Positions 1 through 7,880 of a stretch of DNA of 23,967 bases are shown piece by piece. The stretch lies in contig CAZPPT010000016.1 in NCBI GenBank assembly GCA_964588555.1, positions 1-23,967 on the forward strand, read 5' to 3'. The notes under the pieces are model-generated. The model searched no databases, was not told the DNA's origin, and saw nothing but the letters and a program-made list of their open reading frames with translations. Both the position numbers and the translations under genes were made by a program. The DNA comes from JAGVWJ01 sp964588555 (GTDB lineage Archaea; Micrarchaeota; Micrarchaeia; Anstonellales; Bilamarchaeaceae). Positions within the stretch are counted from its first letter, which is position 1, and every line of letters begins with the position of its first letter.

Positions 1-1008
1 AATGCCGTATGAGCTTGAGTCAAAGGTGTTGTTTGCAATGACTGAGGTGTTTGTTGTTTCGACATAAATTGAACTACTCTGTGCGCTTGCACTTGACCCT
101 GTTGAATTTGCAAAGATGTTGTTAAGGATGCTTATATTACTGTTATTGCGGCCGCTGATAAAAATCCCAAATGTATTGTCGGTAAAATTATTGCCCCCAA
201 CAACACGCCCATCGAGCACATTTGAAATATTAAAACCAGTTGTTGGAGCAGCGCTGTATGTTGTGCTGATATAGAAACCATATGACCAATTTGCTATAGT
301 ATTGTTAACGACCTGCGCATCTGAAAAATCATAAACTACAAATGCTGCCGAGCCTACAAGCGAATTTGCACCTCCCCCGATAAAGTGATTATTGTATATT
401 CGATGCGGATTTGACTGGTTTCCCCTTATAGTAGTAAAACCGACTCCGGGTGTAACCCCCGGGGTGATGAGATAAGGTTGCGTAATATTATTGTTCTCTA
501 TAATAAGATAGTTACCGCTCTGGCTTACATCGGGGCTGTACCCCCAAGTAAAAACGATCGCAATATTATTATTAATAAAATTATTCCCCGAAATGTTTAC
601 TTCACTTGCATTTGAACCGATTGCCGCTTGGCCTGCACCATATGCATCTTGAAAAGTAAAATTACTAATGTTTACCCCACGTGAGTAAACGCGAAATGTT
701 TCAGTGTTTGCGCCAGAAGCTGTACGATTTATCTTTGTATCTGTCTGATTCCCATATATATTAACTTGTTTATCTATGCTAATTGCAGCGCCATACGAAT
801 TGATGCCAGTGCCATTCCTGCATACGATGATCGTGTCACCATGTGACGCGGCAGTAATTGCCGCAGGCAGGCCATTGTAGTCATTCGTATGCGGCTGTGC
901 CGCAGGATTACAGGTGGATGCAAGCGTTGCATTGACATACAGCGTTGCCGCAAACCCGGCAGGAACAAGGAGAAAAATGAAAAACAACGTGATATTGATT
1001 AATTTCAT
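1..1008 (-). CDS. Secreted parallel beta-helix surface protein (partial, C-terminus outside the window)
   Basis: Open without a stop from the ATG at 1008 to the window edge, giving 336 N-terminal residues. Residues 1-20 form a signal peptide (a short lysine-bearing start, then a run of L/F/I ending PAGFA before ATLYVNAT). The rest is rich in Asn, Ser, Thr and Ile, with recurring NNxF/NNTF-type turns and many N-x-S/T sites, as in right-handed beta-helix (pectate-lyase-like, NosD/PbH1) surface proteins. It is a paralogue of the minus-strand protein at 4207-6777: CRNGTG, IYGNQTDTKINRT and RGVNISNFTF recur in both. It is probably exported and wall- or membrane-associated, but the anchor is not in view. 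A TATA-like box about 24-31 bases before the ATG suggests a near-leaderless mRNA. Family placement rests on composition and repeats; substrate or role is unknown. Confidence 0.85.
   Translation of the reverse strand, partial: MKLINITLFFIFLLVPAGFAATLYVNATLASTCNPAAQPHTNDYNGLPAAITAASHGDTIIVCRNGTGINSYGAAISIDKQVNIYGNQTDTKINRTASGANTETFRVYSRGVNISNFTFQDAYGAGQAAIGSNASEVNISGNNFINNNIAIVFTWGYSPDVSQSGNYLIIENNNITQPYLITPGVTPGVGFTTIRGNQSNPHRIYNNHFIGGGANSLVGSAAFVVYDFSDAQVVNNTIANWSYGFYISTTYSAAPTTGFNISNVLDGRVVGGNNFTDNTFGIFISGRNNSNISILNNIFANSTGSSASAQSSSIYVETTNTSVIANNTFDSSSYGI
926..977. repeat. 52-bp perfect direct repeat, copy 1
   Basis: Identical base for base to 6671-6722. It covers the end of the signal peptide and the first mature residues (LLVPAGFAATLYVNAT) of the beta-helix gene ending at 1008. 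Both copies lie on the same strand about 5.7 kb apart. Flanking sequence in the two genes is clearly more diverged. Confidence 0.9.
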
Positions 1009-1031
1009 ACAGTAAATAGATTTACAGCACC

Positions 1032-1039
1032 TTTTTATA
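1032..1039 (-). promoter_or_regulatory. TATA-like box of the beta-helix gene
   Basis: Reads TATAAAAA on the minus strand, 24-31 bases upstream of the ATG at 1008. Transcription would start at or just before the ATG, so the message would be leaderless or nearly so. Confidence 0.5.
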
Positions 1040-1066
1040 TCTTTTTGATGTAAGCTTAGTGGGAGA

Positions 1067-1088
1067 AAAGCATTTGGGAGAATGCTTT
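1067..1088. repeat. 8-bp perfect inverted repeat in a divergent intergenic region
   Basis: AAAGCATT, six-base spacer TGGGAG, then AATGCTTT. It sits between the beta-helix gene transcribed leftward from 1008 and the small gene starting rightward at 1117. It could be an operator or an mRNA hairpin for the rightward gene. It has no T-run after it, so a terminator is less likely. Confidence 0.5.
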
Positions 1089-1116
1089 ACATAGAATCCA
1101 TAAGAGAGGTGGAATA

Positions 1117-1263
1117 ATGAGAGTAGATCAAGACGCCTACAGTGCAGCTTGCGAATTTGTAAAGGAAATAAAGGAAGTGGACCCTGAACTGTACAGAGAT
1201 GTAAAGGTCAAGGACGTCCTGCCGTATTTTGACGAGCTTGCAAAAAAGATTGAACGGTTATAA
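1117..1263 (+). CDS. Small charged protein, 48 residues, unknown function
   Basis: ATG at 1117 is preceded by a strong ribosome site (GAGAGGTGG, about four bases before the start), and the frame ends at TAA 1261-1263. The protein begins MRVDQDAYSAACEFVKEIKE and is rich in Lys, Glu and Asp, probably all alpha-helical, with no membrane segment or metal motif. It lies just upstream of rad50 on the same strand, with a T-rich stretch between them. A link to Rad50 would be guesswork. No family is recognised; the ribosome site and coding-like composition are the main reasons to call it. Confidence 0.65.
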   Translation: MRVDQDAYSAACEFVKEIKEVDPELYRDVKVKDVLPYFDELAKKIERL

Positions 1264-1282
1264 TTTTTTATTTCTTTTTTTT
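1264..1282 (+). terminator. T-rich stretch after the 48-residue gene
   Basis: Begins directly after the stop codon and consists mostly of T in several runs, including one of eight. Archaeal termination often happens on such U-rich tracts without a hairpin. No hairpin is evident here. Confidence 0.4.
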
Positions 1283-1340
1283 GATATTTCAAACGCAAAC
1301 AGTTATCTTTCTTTTCCCCCAGTATATTGTACTGATTCTT

Positions 1341-3650
1341 ATGATCACATCCCTTCGCCTTGTCAATTGGAGGTCGCACGCCGATACGATCCTTGAGTTC
1401 AGAAAAGGCACAAACCTCCTTATGGGCATTATGGGATCTGGCAAGTCAAGCGTTGTCGGCGGCATCTGCTTTGGGCTGTTCGGTACGTTCCCTGAACTTG
1501 AACGGAGGAAGATAAAACTTGAGAACGTGTTTCGGCTTACTGAAAATGAATTGCGGGTTGTTGTTGAATTTACTGCTGAAAACGACGTATACCGGGTTGA
1601 ACGGGTGGCAACAAAGGAAAAAAACAGAATTGAGAGCGACGCGACGGCATACAAAAATGGTGCCCTTGTCGAAAAGGGTTCGGTTGCAGTTACCACATAC
1701 GTTGAAAGCGTCCTTAAGATCGACTATGACCTTTTTACCCGCGCCATATACAGTGAACAGAACAATATAGACTATTTCCTCACCCTTGACCCGCGGCGAC
1801 GAAAGGAAGAGATGGATGCGTTACTTGGCCTGGATAAATTCGAAACCGCGCGAAGCACTGCGGTAAGCACCATCAACCGAATCAAGGGGGAACGCGCACT
1901 TCTTGAAGAAAAGTTCAACAGGCAGGATGCCGAAAAGGCGCTCAAGACGCTTGTCGGGATAAAAAAGGAAGTGGAAGAGATCGGCGTAAAAATTAAAGTG
2001 CAGGATGCGGAACTTGCCAAGGGGCTCCAAACACTCCAAAAACAACGGGCGCAATTTGAGGAGCTGCGAAAGAAACGTGATGCATATGAACGTGCCTCAA
2101 AGGAGCACCTCATTCTTTCAAACACGATAGAGACGCTTACCCGTGAACTTGAAAAAAATCCCTTTGACAAGACCCAACTTGAGCTACTTAAGGTAAAACG
2201 GGCAGAACTTCAAAACAAAAAGGCAGGGATCCTTGGGGACATAAAACAATACCAGGATGAGTGCATAGCGCTTGGTAAAACGGTTGCAACGCTTGAAGAA
2301 CGGATCCACCAAAATGAAAGGCGCTTGGCCGAGATAGGGAAAAACAATGCGGAAATACAGGCCATTACGGGGGGGTGCACGCTTGGGGAGGCGATTCTTG
2401 AGTGTACCAGAATAATAAAGGAAAACGATGAGGCGCTTCTTGCAAAGACGGAACAAAAAAACATGCTTGAAGCATCCCTTAATGAATACGAAAAGGTAGA
2501 CCACTCCATGATTACGGGCGAACGCTGCCCATTATGCGGAAGCGGGGTTGATGCGCATAAGATTGAGGAGATACGAAACGCGCATAGGAAAAAAATAGAC
2601 GCCGCAAAAAAAGAAATTGCTGCGCTTGTAGGGGGGATCGCCGCCATGCGGACATCGCAGGGGGAACAGAACCTGCGCCTTAAGCGGCTCGAAACGCTCC
2701 AGACGCGTACCCAGCTTCTTGAAAAGAACAACGAGCCGCTTGAGCCGCTCCATGCGCGCAAAGTGGAGGAAAACACGCGACTCAATGAAACAAAGAAGAA
2801 AAAGGAGGAAATTGAAGCCGCAAACGAAACGATAACGCGCGAATTGCAGGCACTGGTGCTTAAGATAAGCGAGTATGAGGCACTTGCAAGAAAAACCGAA
2901 GAACTCGCCAAGGCACAAAAAGGAATAGAGGCAGTACGTAAACAGCTTACGGATATGGCGTTTAGCGAAGCGGAGTATGAAAAAATACGTGGGGGAATCC
3001 AGGATGCCGAACTTTCGTATCAAAGGCTCAATCTTGAGAAAAACACCCTTGAAAAGGAATATGCCGCCCGTACCGAGCTTAAGGCGCTTCTTGAAAAGGC
3101 CACTGCGGAAAACAGAACCCGTGAGCATGACATCAGGCGGCTCCATACGCTTGAGGAAGAACTTGTCATGTACAAAAACAGCCTTCTTGAGACGCAGATG
3201 TCGCTTCGTACGCAGCTTGCAGGCGCGATCAATGCCGCGATGAACGAAATATGGCATATCTTTTACCCCTATGGGGACTACACCGCCCTTCGGCTTATGA
3301 TCAGTGAGAAGGATTACTCCTTTGAGATATGCAACGGCCAATGGAAAACGCTTGAAAGCGTCGCAAGCGGCGGGGAACGCGCATGTGCGGCACTTACGCT
3401 TCGGGTTGCACTTGCCATGGTGCTTACGCCAAACGTAAGCATGCTTATCCTGGACGAGCCGACGCATAACCTTGACAAGGATGCAGTTGAGCTTTTGTCT
3501 CAGACGCTCCAGTTCAAGGTGCCAGAAGTCGTTGAGGAAACGGTCGTCATTACGCATGAGGAGGCGCTTATGGGAAGCGAGTTTGCGAAAAGCTACCGGC
3601 TTACGCGCGAAAAGGAGGCACATGGCCCCACACGGGCTGAAGAGATATAG
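1341..3650 (+). CDS. rad50: DNA double-strand break repair ATPase Rad50
   Basis: SMC-like ATPase that works with Mre11 nuclease to tether and process DNA ends. The ATG at 1341 (MITSLRLVNWRSHADT) is chosen because archaeal Rad50 begins here; an in-frame ATG at 1281 would add 20 hydrophobic residues that do not fit. In the 769-residue protein: Walker A GIMGSGKSS at 29-37; a long Glu/Lys/Leu-rich coiled coil about 170-640, broken by the zinc hook CPLC at 396-399; ABC signature SGGER from 676; Walker B MLILDEP at 701-707 followed by THNLD; switch histidine near 739 (VITHEE). All catalytic parts are present. It is somewhat shorter than typical archaeal Rad50, mainly in the coiled coil. Mre11, HerA and NurA, often next to rad50 in archaea, are absent from this window. 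Confidence 0.96.
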   Translation: MITSLRLVNWRSHADTILEFRKGTNLLMGIMGSGKSSVVGGICFGLFGTFPELERRKIKLENVFRLTENELRVVVEFTAENDVYRVERVATKEKNRIESDATAYKNGALVEKGSVAVTTYVESVLKIDYDLFTRAIYSEQNNIDYFLTLDPRRRKEEMDALLGLDKFETARSTAVSTINRIKGERALLEEKFNRQDAEKALKTLVGIKKEVEEIGVKIKVQDAELAKGLQTLQKQRAQFEELRKKRDAYERASKEHLILSNTIETLTRELEKNPFDKTQLELLKVKRAELQNKKAGILGDIKQYQDECIALGKTVATLEERIHQNERRLAEIGKNNAEIQAITGGCTLGEAILECTRIIKENDEALLAKTEQKNMLEASLNEYEKVDHSMITGERCPLCGSGVDAHKIEEIRNAHRKKIDAAKKEIAALVGGIAAMRTSQGEQNLRLKRLETLQTRTQLLEKNNEPLEPLHARKVEENTRLNETKKKKEEIEAANETITRELQALVLKISEYEALARKTEELAKAQKGIEAVRKQLTDMAFSEAEYEKIRGGIQDAELSYQRLNLEKNTLEKEYAARTELKALLEKATAENRTREHDIRRLHTLEEELVMYKNSLLETQMSLRTQLAGAINAAMNEIWHIFYPYGDYTALRLMISEKDYSFEICNGQWKTLESVASGGERACAALTLRVALAMVLTPNVSMLILDEPTHNLDKDAVELLSQTLQFKVPEVVEETVVITHEEALMGSEFAKSYRLTREKEAHGPTRAEEI

Positions 3651-3660
3651 GACTTTAAAG
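3651..3660 (+). promoter_or_regulatory. TATA-like box of the parvulin gene
   Basis: GACTTTAAAG lies directly after the rad50 stop codon and 30-39 bases before the parvulin ATG at 3690. This suggests the isomerase gene can be transcribed on its own. Confidence 0.4.
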
Positions 3661-3689
3661 TGTTCTTATCATTATTATTTAGTGATCAC

Positions 3690-3962
3690 ATGAGGGCAAG
3701 CCATATCTTAGTTGCAACTGAACTTGAGGCAAAACGCATTTTAAATGAGATCAGGACTGAGCAAACATCATTTGAGGACGGGGCGCGGACATTTTCCTTA
3801 TGCCCAAGCAAGCGCCACGGCGGGGACCTTGGTAAATTTGAGAAAGGCCAGATGGTAAAGCCGTTTGAGGATGCATGCAACAAGCTTAAGGTTGGGGAAA
3901 TAAGCGAGCCAATAAAAACAGAGTTCGGCTGGCACATCATAAAACGGACAAGTGAACGTTAG
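3690..3962 (+). CDS. Single-domain parvulin-type peptidyl-prolyl cis-trans isomerase
   Basis: Ninety residues from the ATG at 3690 (MRASHILVATELEAKRIL), comprising one PpiC/rotamase domain and nothing else. Family hallmarks seen are the opening RASHILV, the central GGDLGKFEKGQMVKPFEDA, GEISEPIKTEFGWHIIK at the C-terminus, and both conserved histidines (in SHIL and WHII). An in-frame ATG at 3660 would add ten residues before the conserved start and is disfavoured. With no signal peptide or lipobox it should act in the cytosol, speeding isomerisation of X-Pro bonds. Stand-alone parvulins of this size are known from Thaumarchaeota (for example NmPin) and are uncommon in other archaea. No basic patch replaces the proline-binding site, so it is presumably non-phospho-specific. 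Confidence 0.93.
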   Translation: MRASHILVATELEAKRILNEIRTEQTSFEDGARTFSLCPSKRHGGDLGKFEKGQMVKPFEDACNKLKVGEISEPIKTEFGWHIIKRTSER

Positions 3963-4206
3963 GTGCACGCCAAAGTAAATGTAATATCCCAAATGACCAA
4001 AAGACGGTTTCGGGCAGATCAATTTTGGCACGATTTATTTTTATACATACAACTTTTCAAGTCTTCAAAAACAGGGCGAACTTTGGGGCGAAGAAATAAT
4101 ACTCACACAAGATGAGCGCATCTCACAATTTGGATTTGTAATGACGGGAAGGCCAGACATTGGATTCTGCAAGGAACGGATTAAGCATTTATTTTCAGAT
4201 AACACA
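3963..4206. other. Intergenic stretch with a possible coding remnant
   Basis: Between two convergent genes. No tRNA or other RNA gene is visible. A TATA-like element occurs at about 4036-4047, followed by a plus-strand frame open from about 4051 that runs into the end of the convergent gene (to about 4275). It encodes protein-like text such as GFVMTGRPDIGFCKERIKHL but has no start codon near its beginning; the first ATG is at 4141. It could be the 3' end of a decayed gene or chance. Confidence 0.3.
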
Positions 4207-6777
4207 TTACTTCCTACGGCTGAAATAAAACACTGCGGCGATAGCGACAACCGCAACAATTATCGCGATGCCAGCTAAAGCACTGCCAAGCGTATCCGAA
4301 ACAACTACTGTTTCTTTTTCAACCTGCTCATTATTCTTTACGGCCATTTTTCCCGTATCCGCCACGGCCGCAGCTTGTGCAAGCTGTGCTGCTTCCTGCG
4401 CAAGAGCACGTGCACGTTCATAGTCACCGCTTTTGAAGGCAGTACGTGCCGCATCAAGGCTCCTTTGCGCACGACTAGTGTCTTTCCCTTGGTTTTCTGC
4501 CATATTAAGAAGGATTTCCGTCTCAACAAGTTCCTCGCGTGCAGCGGTTTCAAGATAGATTGCATCCGTAGGCTCGACGGGTTCGCCTTCTTGTGGTTCT
4601 TTTGGCTCTTCGTGGGGAACCGTATCTACCTCACCTGCGCCCGCATCTTCTTGGACTGGCGTTTCTTCGACAGGGAGCTCCTCTTCAGGAACGCAATGGG
4701 CAAATTCAAAGAACACGTCAAGTGGCTTTTGATAGCCCGATTTAGATGCTTCCACCTGGTAGGTGCCGGCAGGTTGCAAAGCAAGGTCAAAGACCACCTT
4801 GCCGTCCGCATCAGTGGCTAATTCAGATACCACCCCCCCATACGGCTCATAGAGGATTAAGCGAACGTGCGCACCTGCAATGGGGGAACCGCCTGATTGC
4901 AAGGAGAAATGTGCGCGATTCGCAGGGCATTCTATCTCAACACTGCCTGAATCGGCTTGGCCAGGCTGAGCCGGCTTGATGGCAAGTGGCGCCACGCCTT
5001 GGCTTGAACTGGACGCGGCTACGGCAGTCAGGAAATGCACGACGCCAAAGGTGCTCATCGTAGTAACGGACGTAGTTATATAATCAAAGCGCGCATTGCC
5101 AAACGTCGTATCGATCGAGCTTTGCCCGAGCTTTCTCCAACCCTGGTTCGTATTATTATAACTTGCAACATGGATATCCGCGCTGTGTGCATTAAGAAGC
5201 GTGGCATGGGTCAGGTTGTAATAGATGCCAAGGTCGATGTGTGCCAGGAGGCTCGAGTTGGTGACGTTAACGACGTTCGTGCTATTGGTAATCAAAGTAC
5301 AGGTGCCCGCAAAGCTATCGCAACCAGTAGTCGTTACGCCGCTGTCAGAAAGGTTCATTGATTTGACTGTTACATTATTTGCAGTGTTGAAAAAATAATG
5401 GAGATACGTCGTCTCAATAATGTTATACGTTGAACCGGCAAGCGTTGTGATGGTGCTGTTGCTCACATTAAAATCAAGGGACGCCTGCGGATTTGAAAGG
5501 ATCATGTTCGTCCCGTTAAAGGTTGCATTCGCATTGTTGATAAAGTGGAAACTTGCATAGGTGCTGTTCGTGACGTTGTTCTCAGTGAAGTTAATGTTTT
5601 GGCTGTTGTTGATATAAAATGCGTAGGAGCTGCTATTAAATATCCGGTTTGAGTCAAAGCTTGAATTGTACGTTTGCACTGCAAGAATAGACCCGTTGTT
5701 ATTCGTAAAAAGATTATTCTTAACTGTAGTAAGATAAGTCACGTTGAGCCGTATTGAGTTGTAATCCCAGCCGGAAAAGGTGTTATTTGCAATAACGGTA
5801 TAGTTTAAACCCTGCAGGTAAATGGCTGCGCCTTTTAAAACACCGTCAAGGCTATGGTTTGCAAAGGTATTGTTGACGATGGTTACGTTCGTGCCAAGGG
5901 ACACGTTAAAAAGTCCGATGCCAATCGAGTTATTGATAAATATGTTCGGTCCCACATACCTGCCGTCGAGGAACGGGGATACGTTGAAACCTTGGTAAAG
6001 GGTGTGCTCCATAAATATACCATACGTCCAGTTGATGAACGTATTGTTTGCGATCTGGGCTGAGCTTATGCCGGTTTCGCTTGCCGCAATAGCCCGCGAA
6101 TCGGCTACGGGTGAGGCGGCATCGCCGGTAAAAAGGTTATTGTATATCTTATGGGGGTTGGAGGAATTTGCAAATGCGACATGGATGGCTATCGGGGCGA
6201 CGCCATTGTCTATATCGATCACCATTGAACTAAAATTATTATTTTCAATAATGAGGTAATGGCCGCTCGACATTGAGCCGGACGGTGTGTTAAATGAGAT
6301 CGCGTAATTGTTGTTAATAAAGTTATTATTGGAGATGTTAACCTCCGTCGCGTTTGAAAGGATCGAATGCGCCTGGTTAATGGTCGAATCCATAAAGGTA
6401 AAGTTAGAAATATTGACTCCACGGGCAGTAATAGTGAAAAGAGAATCCCCTTCCCCGGCTGGCGTACGGTTAATCTTCGTGTCGGTCTGGTTCCCATATA
6501 TATTAATGGATTTGCTGACTGCTATGCCGTCCGCAACATTTACGTGTTTTCCCGTGCCGTTTCGGCAGACAATAATCGTATCGCCGCTTGCACCTGCATC
6601 ATGCGCTTCCTGGATCGTGCCGTAGTCATTTGTGTGTGGCTGTGCGGCAGCGTTACAACTCGTATCAAGTGTTGCATTGACATACAGCGTTGCCGCAAAC
6701 CCGGCAGGAACAAGGAGAAAAACAAACAAGAAAACAATAAACAAATGCCCAAACGTATTCATATACCTAAAATCCAT
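4207..6777 (-). CDS. Membrane-anchored surface protein: beta-helix, Ig-like domain, coiled coil and C-terminal transmembrane helix
   Basis: 856 residues; the ATG at 6762 (MNTFGHLFIVF) is an alternative that gives a more usual signal peptide. Order: signal peptide to about residue 28; an Asn-rich region about 60-500 with repeated NNxF turns typical of right-handed beta-helices and very many N-x-S/T sites; an Ig-like carboxypeptidase-regulatory-type fold about 613-697 (GSPIAGAHVRLILYEP, ATDADGKVVFDL, AGTYQVEASKSGY); an acidic Pro/Glu linker; a helical segment about 735-815 (ETAAREELVETEILLNMAEN, AALAQEAAQ-like); one transmembrane helix near the end, then SRRK. The topology suggests it is held in the membrane with the beta-helix outside. 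It is a paralogue of the partial gene at 1-1008. The ligand, carbohydrate or cell-contact role is unknown. Confidence 0.9.
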   Translation of the reverse strand: MDFRYMNTFGHLFIVFLFVFLLVPAGFAATLYVNATLDTSCNAAAQPHTNDYGTIQEAHDAGASGDTIIVCRNGTGKHVNVADGIAVSKSINIYGNQTDTKINRTPAGEGDSLFTITARGVNISNFTFMDSTINQAHSILSNATEVNISNNNFINNNYAISFNTPSGSMSSGHYLIIENNNFSSMVIDIDNGVAPIAIHVAFANSSNPHKIYNNLFTGDAASPVADSRAIAASETGISSAQIANNTFINWTYGIFMEHTLYQGFNVSPFLDGRYVGPNIFINNSIGIGLFNVSLGTNVTIVNNTFANHSLDGVLKGAAIYLQGLNYTVIANNTFSGWDYNSIRLNVTYLTTVKNNLFTNNNGSILAVQTYNSSFDSNRIFNSSSYAFYINNSQNINFTENNVTNSTYASFHFINNANATFNGTNMILSNPQASLDFNVSNSTITTLAGSTYNIIETTYLHYFFNTANNVTVKSMNLSDSGVTTTGCDSFAGTCTLITNSTNVVNVTNSSLLAHIDLGIYYNLTHATLLNAHSADIHVASYNNTNQGWRKLGQSSIDTTFGNARFDYITTSVTTMSTFGVVHFLTAVAASSSSQGVAPLAIKPAQPGQADSGSVEIECPANRAHFSLQSGGSPIAGAHVRLILYEPYGGVVSELATDADGKVVFDLALQPAGTYQVEASKSGYQKPLDVFFEFAHCVPEEELPVEETPVQEDAGAGEVDTVPHEEPKEPQEGEPVEPTDAIYLETAAREELVETEILLNMAENQGKDTSRAQRSLDAARTAFKSGDYERARALAQEAAQLAQAAAVADTGKMAVKNNEQVEKETVVVSDTLGSALAGIAIIVAVVAIAAVFYFSRRK
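6671..6722. repeat. 52-bp perfect direct repeat, copy 2
   Basis: Identical to 926-977 and at the same place in the paralogous gene: end of the signal peptide and first mature residues. Such long exact identity among otherwise diverged sequence fits recent gene conversion or selection at the DNA level. Confidence 0.9.
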
Positions 6778-6807
6778 ACCGCAACTAGGGAATAAAACAG
6801 AAAATGA

Positions 6808-6816
6808 TTATAAACG
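6808..6816 (-). promoter_or_regulatory. TATA-like box of the large surface-protein gene
   Basis: Reads GTTTATAAT on the minus strand, 31-39 bases upstream of the ATG at 6777, in the short gap after the preceding gene's stop codon at 6823. Confidence 0.35.
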
Positions 6817-6822
6817 TAGTGG

Positions 6823-7698
6823 TCAGGAAACAATTTCCTCTTCAAGCATATTTGCAATTGCATGGGTATCTGGCGGGTTACTTGACCGTTCGGAATACCA
6901 TTCACGGCATATTGCCTCATTTGCAACACAATATGCCGCCACAAGCGGATAGACATTCTCCGGTGCCGCAATGCCAATTGAAAAGAGGTAGCGAAGCGTT
7001 GCCGTAAACTCCTTGACGAGGAGAGATGCCTTCTTGCTAATGCGCAGTGACCGCATGTCAGTGAAATAACTTCCCGTATCGGTAAGAAGGAGGTTCCGTA
7101 GGGAAAACTGGCCGAAGACAAGGCGTTTTGAATGAAGGAACGAAAGTTTCTTCACTACAAGGTCAACGATAGTAGACTTCTGTGCCGAAGTAAGCTGTTC
7201 TGCTGAAAGATACTGCAGGCTGCCGTTTTTTGCAAGCGCGTGGTCAAACGTCCACATGCCGTCATGGAGACGCGAAATGACGTAGGCGTTACCCCCAAGC
7301 GTCTTTAGGTAGCCGACAATCGACTCTGCCACGCTCTTAATATATGAATATGCCCGATAAAGGGATTGTGCAACTGCAAGTGCAGTCTTACGAAGGACAT
7401 AAAGGGCGTTCTTCTGCCTGAAAAGAACCGTATCCTCACCATCCTGTACTGAAAAGCGGTACACCTGCCCAAGCGGCTCGTCTTTCCTAAATTCAATAAG
7501 GCGGATCCGCATTTCTTCTGACGCCTGCCGGCCCCATTGGTAACTGACAACCGTACTGCCGCTAAGCCCCTGTTCGCGACGCGAGAGTGGCAGGTCACGG
7601 GTAAATGGAGGCAGGTTTGCGTGTTCGTATTTGTTTAAAATAAGCCGTTCCTCAGATGCATCAACTGGCTTAATCTCTTTATAGTCTACACGTTTCAT
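6823..7698 (-). CDS. Protein-kinase-fold protein with degenerate active site (putative pseudokinase)
   Basis: 291 residues; the ATG at 7698 has a GAGGGAG ribosome site 6-12 bases before it. The core resembles RIO/ABC1/LPS-type kinases. Residues 91-104 look like the strand carrying the ATP lysine (K104 candidate); 136-156 look like a hinge (GNAYVISRLHDGMWTFDHAL); 189-202 are in the catalytic-loop position (HSKRLVFGQFSLRN); 209-217 are in the DFG position (GSYFTDMRS). Where an active kinase has HGD, this one has FGQ, so the catalytic aspartate is Gln197, while Asn202 and Asp214 (metal ligands) remain. No glycine-rich loop is clear. It may bind nucleotide without phosphotransfer and serve a scaffold or sensor role. 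The call rests on pattern similarity only. No transmembrane segment is obvious. Confidence 0.5.
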   Translation of the reverse strand: MKRVDYKEIKPVDASEERLILNKYEHANLPPFTRDLPLSRREQGLSGSTVVSYQWGRQASEEMRIRLIEFRKDEPLGQVYRFSVQDGEDTVLFRQKNALYVLRKTALAVAQSLYRAYSYIKSVAESIVGYLKTLGGNAYVISRLHDGMWTFDHALAKNGSLQYLSAEQLTSAQKSTIVDLVVKKLSFLHSKRLVFGQFSLRNLLLTDTGSYFTDMRSLRISKKASLLVKEFTATLRYLFSIGIAAPENVYPLVAAYCVANEAICREWYSERSSNPPDTHAIANMLEEEIVS

Positions 7699-7733
7699 AA
7701 TTACTCCCTCTCGTAAAAATGGCTCACTGTATA

Positions 7734-7741
7734 TTTATAAA
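7734..7741 (-). promoter_or_regulatory. TATA-like box of the kinase-like gene
   Basis: TTTATAAA, 36-43 bases upstream of the ATG at 7698. This would give a short leader that includes the GAGGGAG ribosome site. Confidence 0.5.
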
Positions 7742-7779
7742 GATATGTCACAAGTTAGACGGATGACGTATTTTAGCAA

Positions 7780-7848
7780 TTAGCCGTCTTCTTCGTACCC
7801 ATCAACAATATCAGTGAACTCGTCGTTATCGGACTCTGGCGGATACAT
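7780..7848 (-). CDS. Possible 22-residue acidic peptide
   Basis: ATG at 7848 opens a 22-codon frame (begins MYPPESDNDEFT, ends DGYEEDG) closed by TAA. Nine of the 22 residues are Asp or Glu. A GGGAG ribosome site lies about six bases before the ATG, and a TATA-like box (7881-7888) lies about 33 bases upstream, leaving a leader of roughly 12 bases. This full set of signals for so short a frame is why it is listed. It stands alone between PCNA and the kinase-like gene. It could be a real micropeptide or the start of a leader RNA. No family is known. Confidence 0.4.
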   Translation of the reverse strand: MYPPESDNDEFTDIVDGYEEDG

Positions 7849-7880
7849 AGAAATCTCCCATTCATATTACTTCAACTAGG

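Noticed and set aside
1289..1696. Minus-strand frames of 135 residues and more within rad50 (also 2210-2911 and 2532-3623)
   Set aside because: They lie opposite an intact Rad50 with all motifs. Their Ser/Phe-rich products are typical shadows of GAA/AAG-rich coding sequence.
3963..4060. Possible tRNA (GGTTTCGGGC resembles a T-arm)
   Set aside because: No paired acceptor, D-arm or anticodon stem could be drawn around it.
1..6777. Repeated Asn-rich runs in the surface genes as DNA tandem repeats or a CRISPR array
   Set aside because: Similarity is at the protein-turn level (NNTF-like); the spacing and bases are too irregular for an array.
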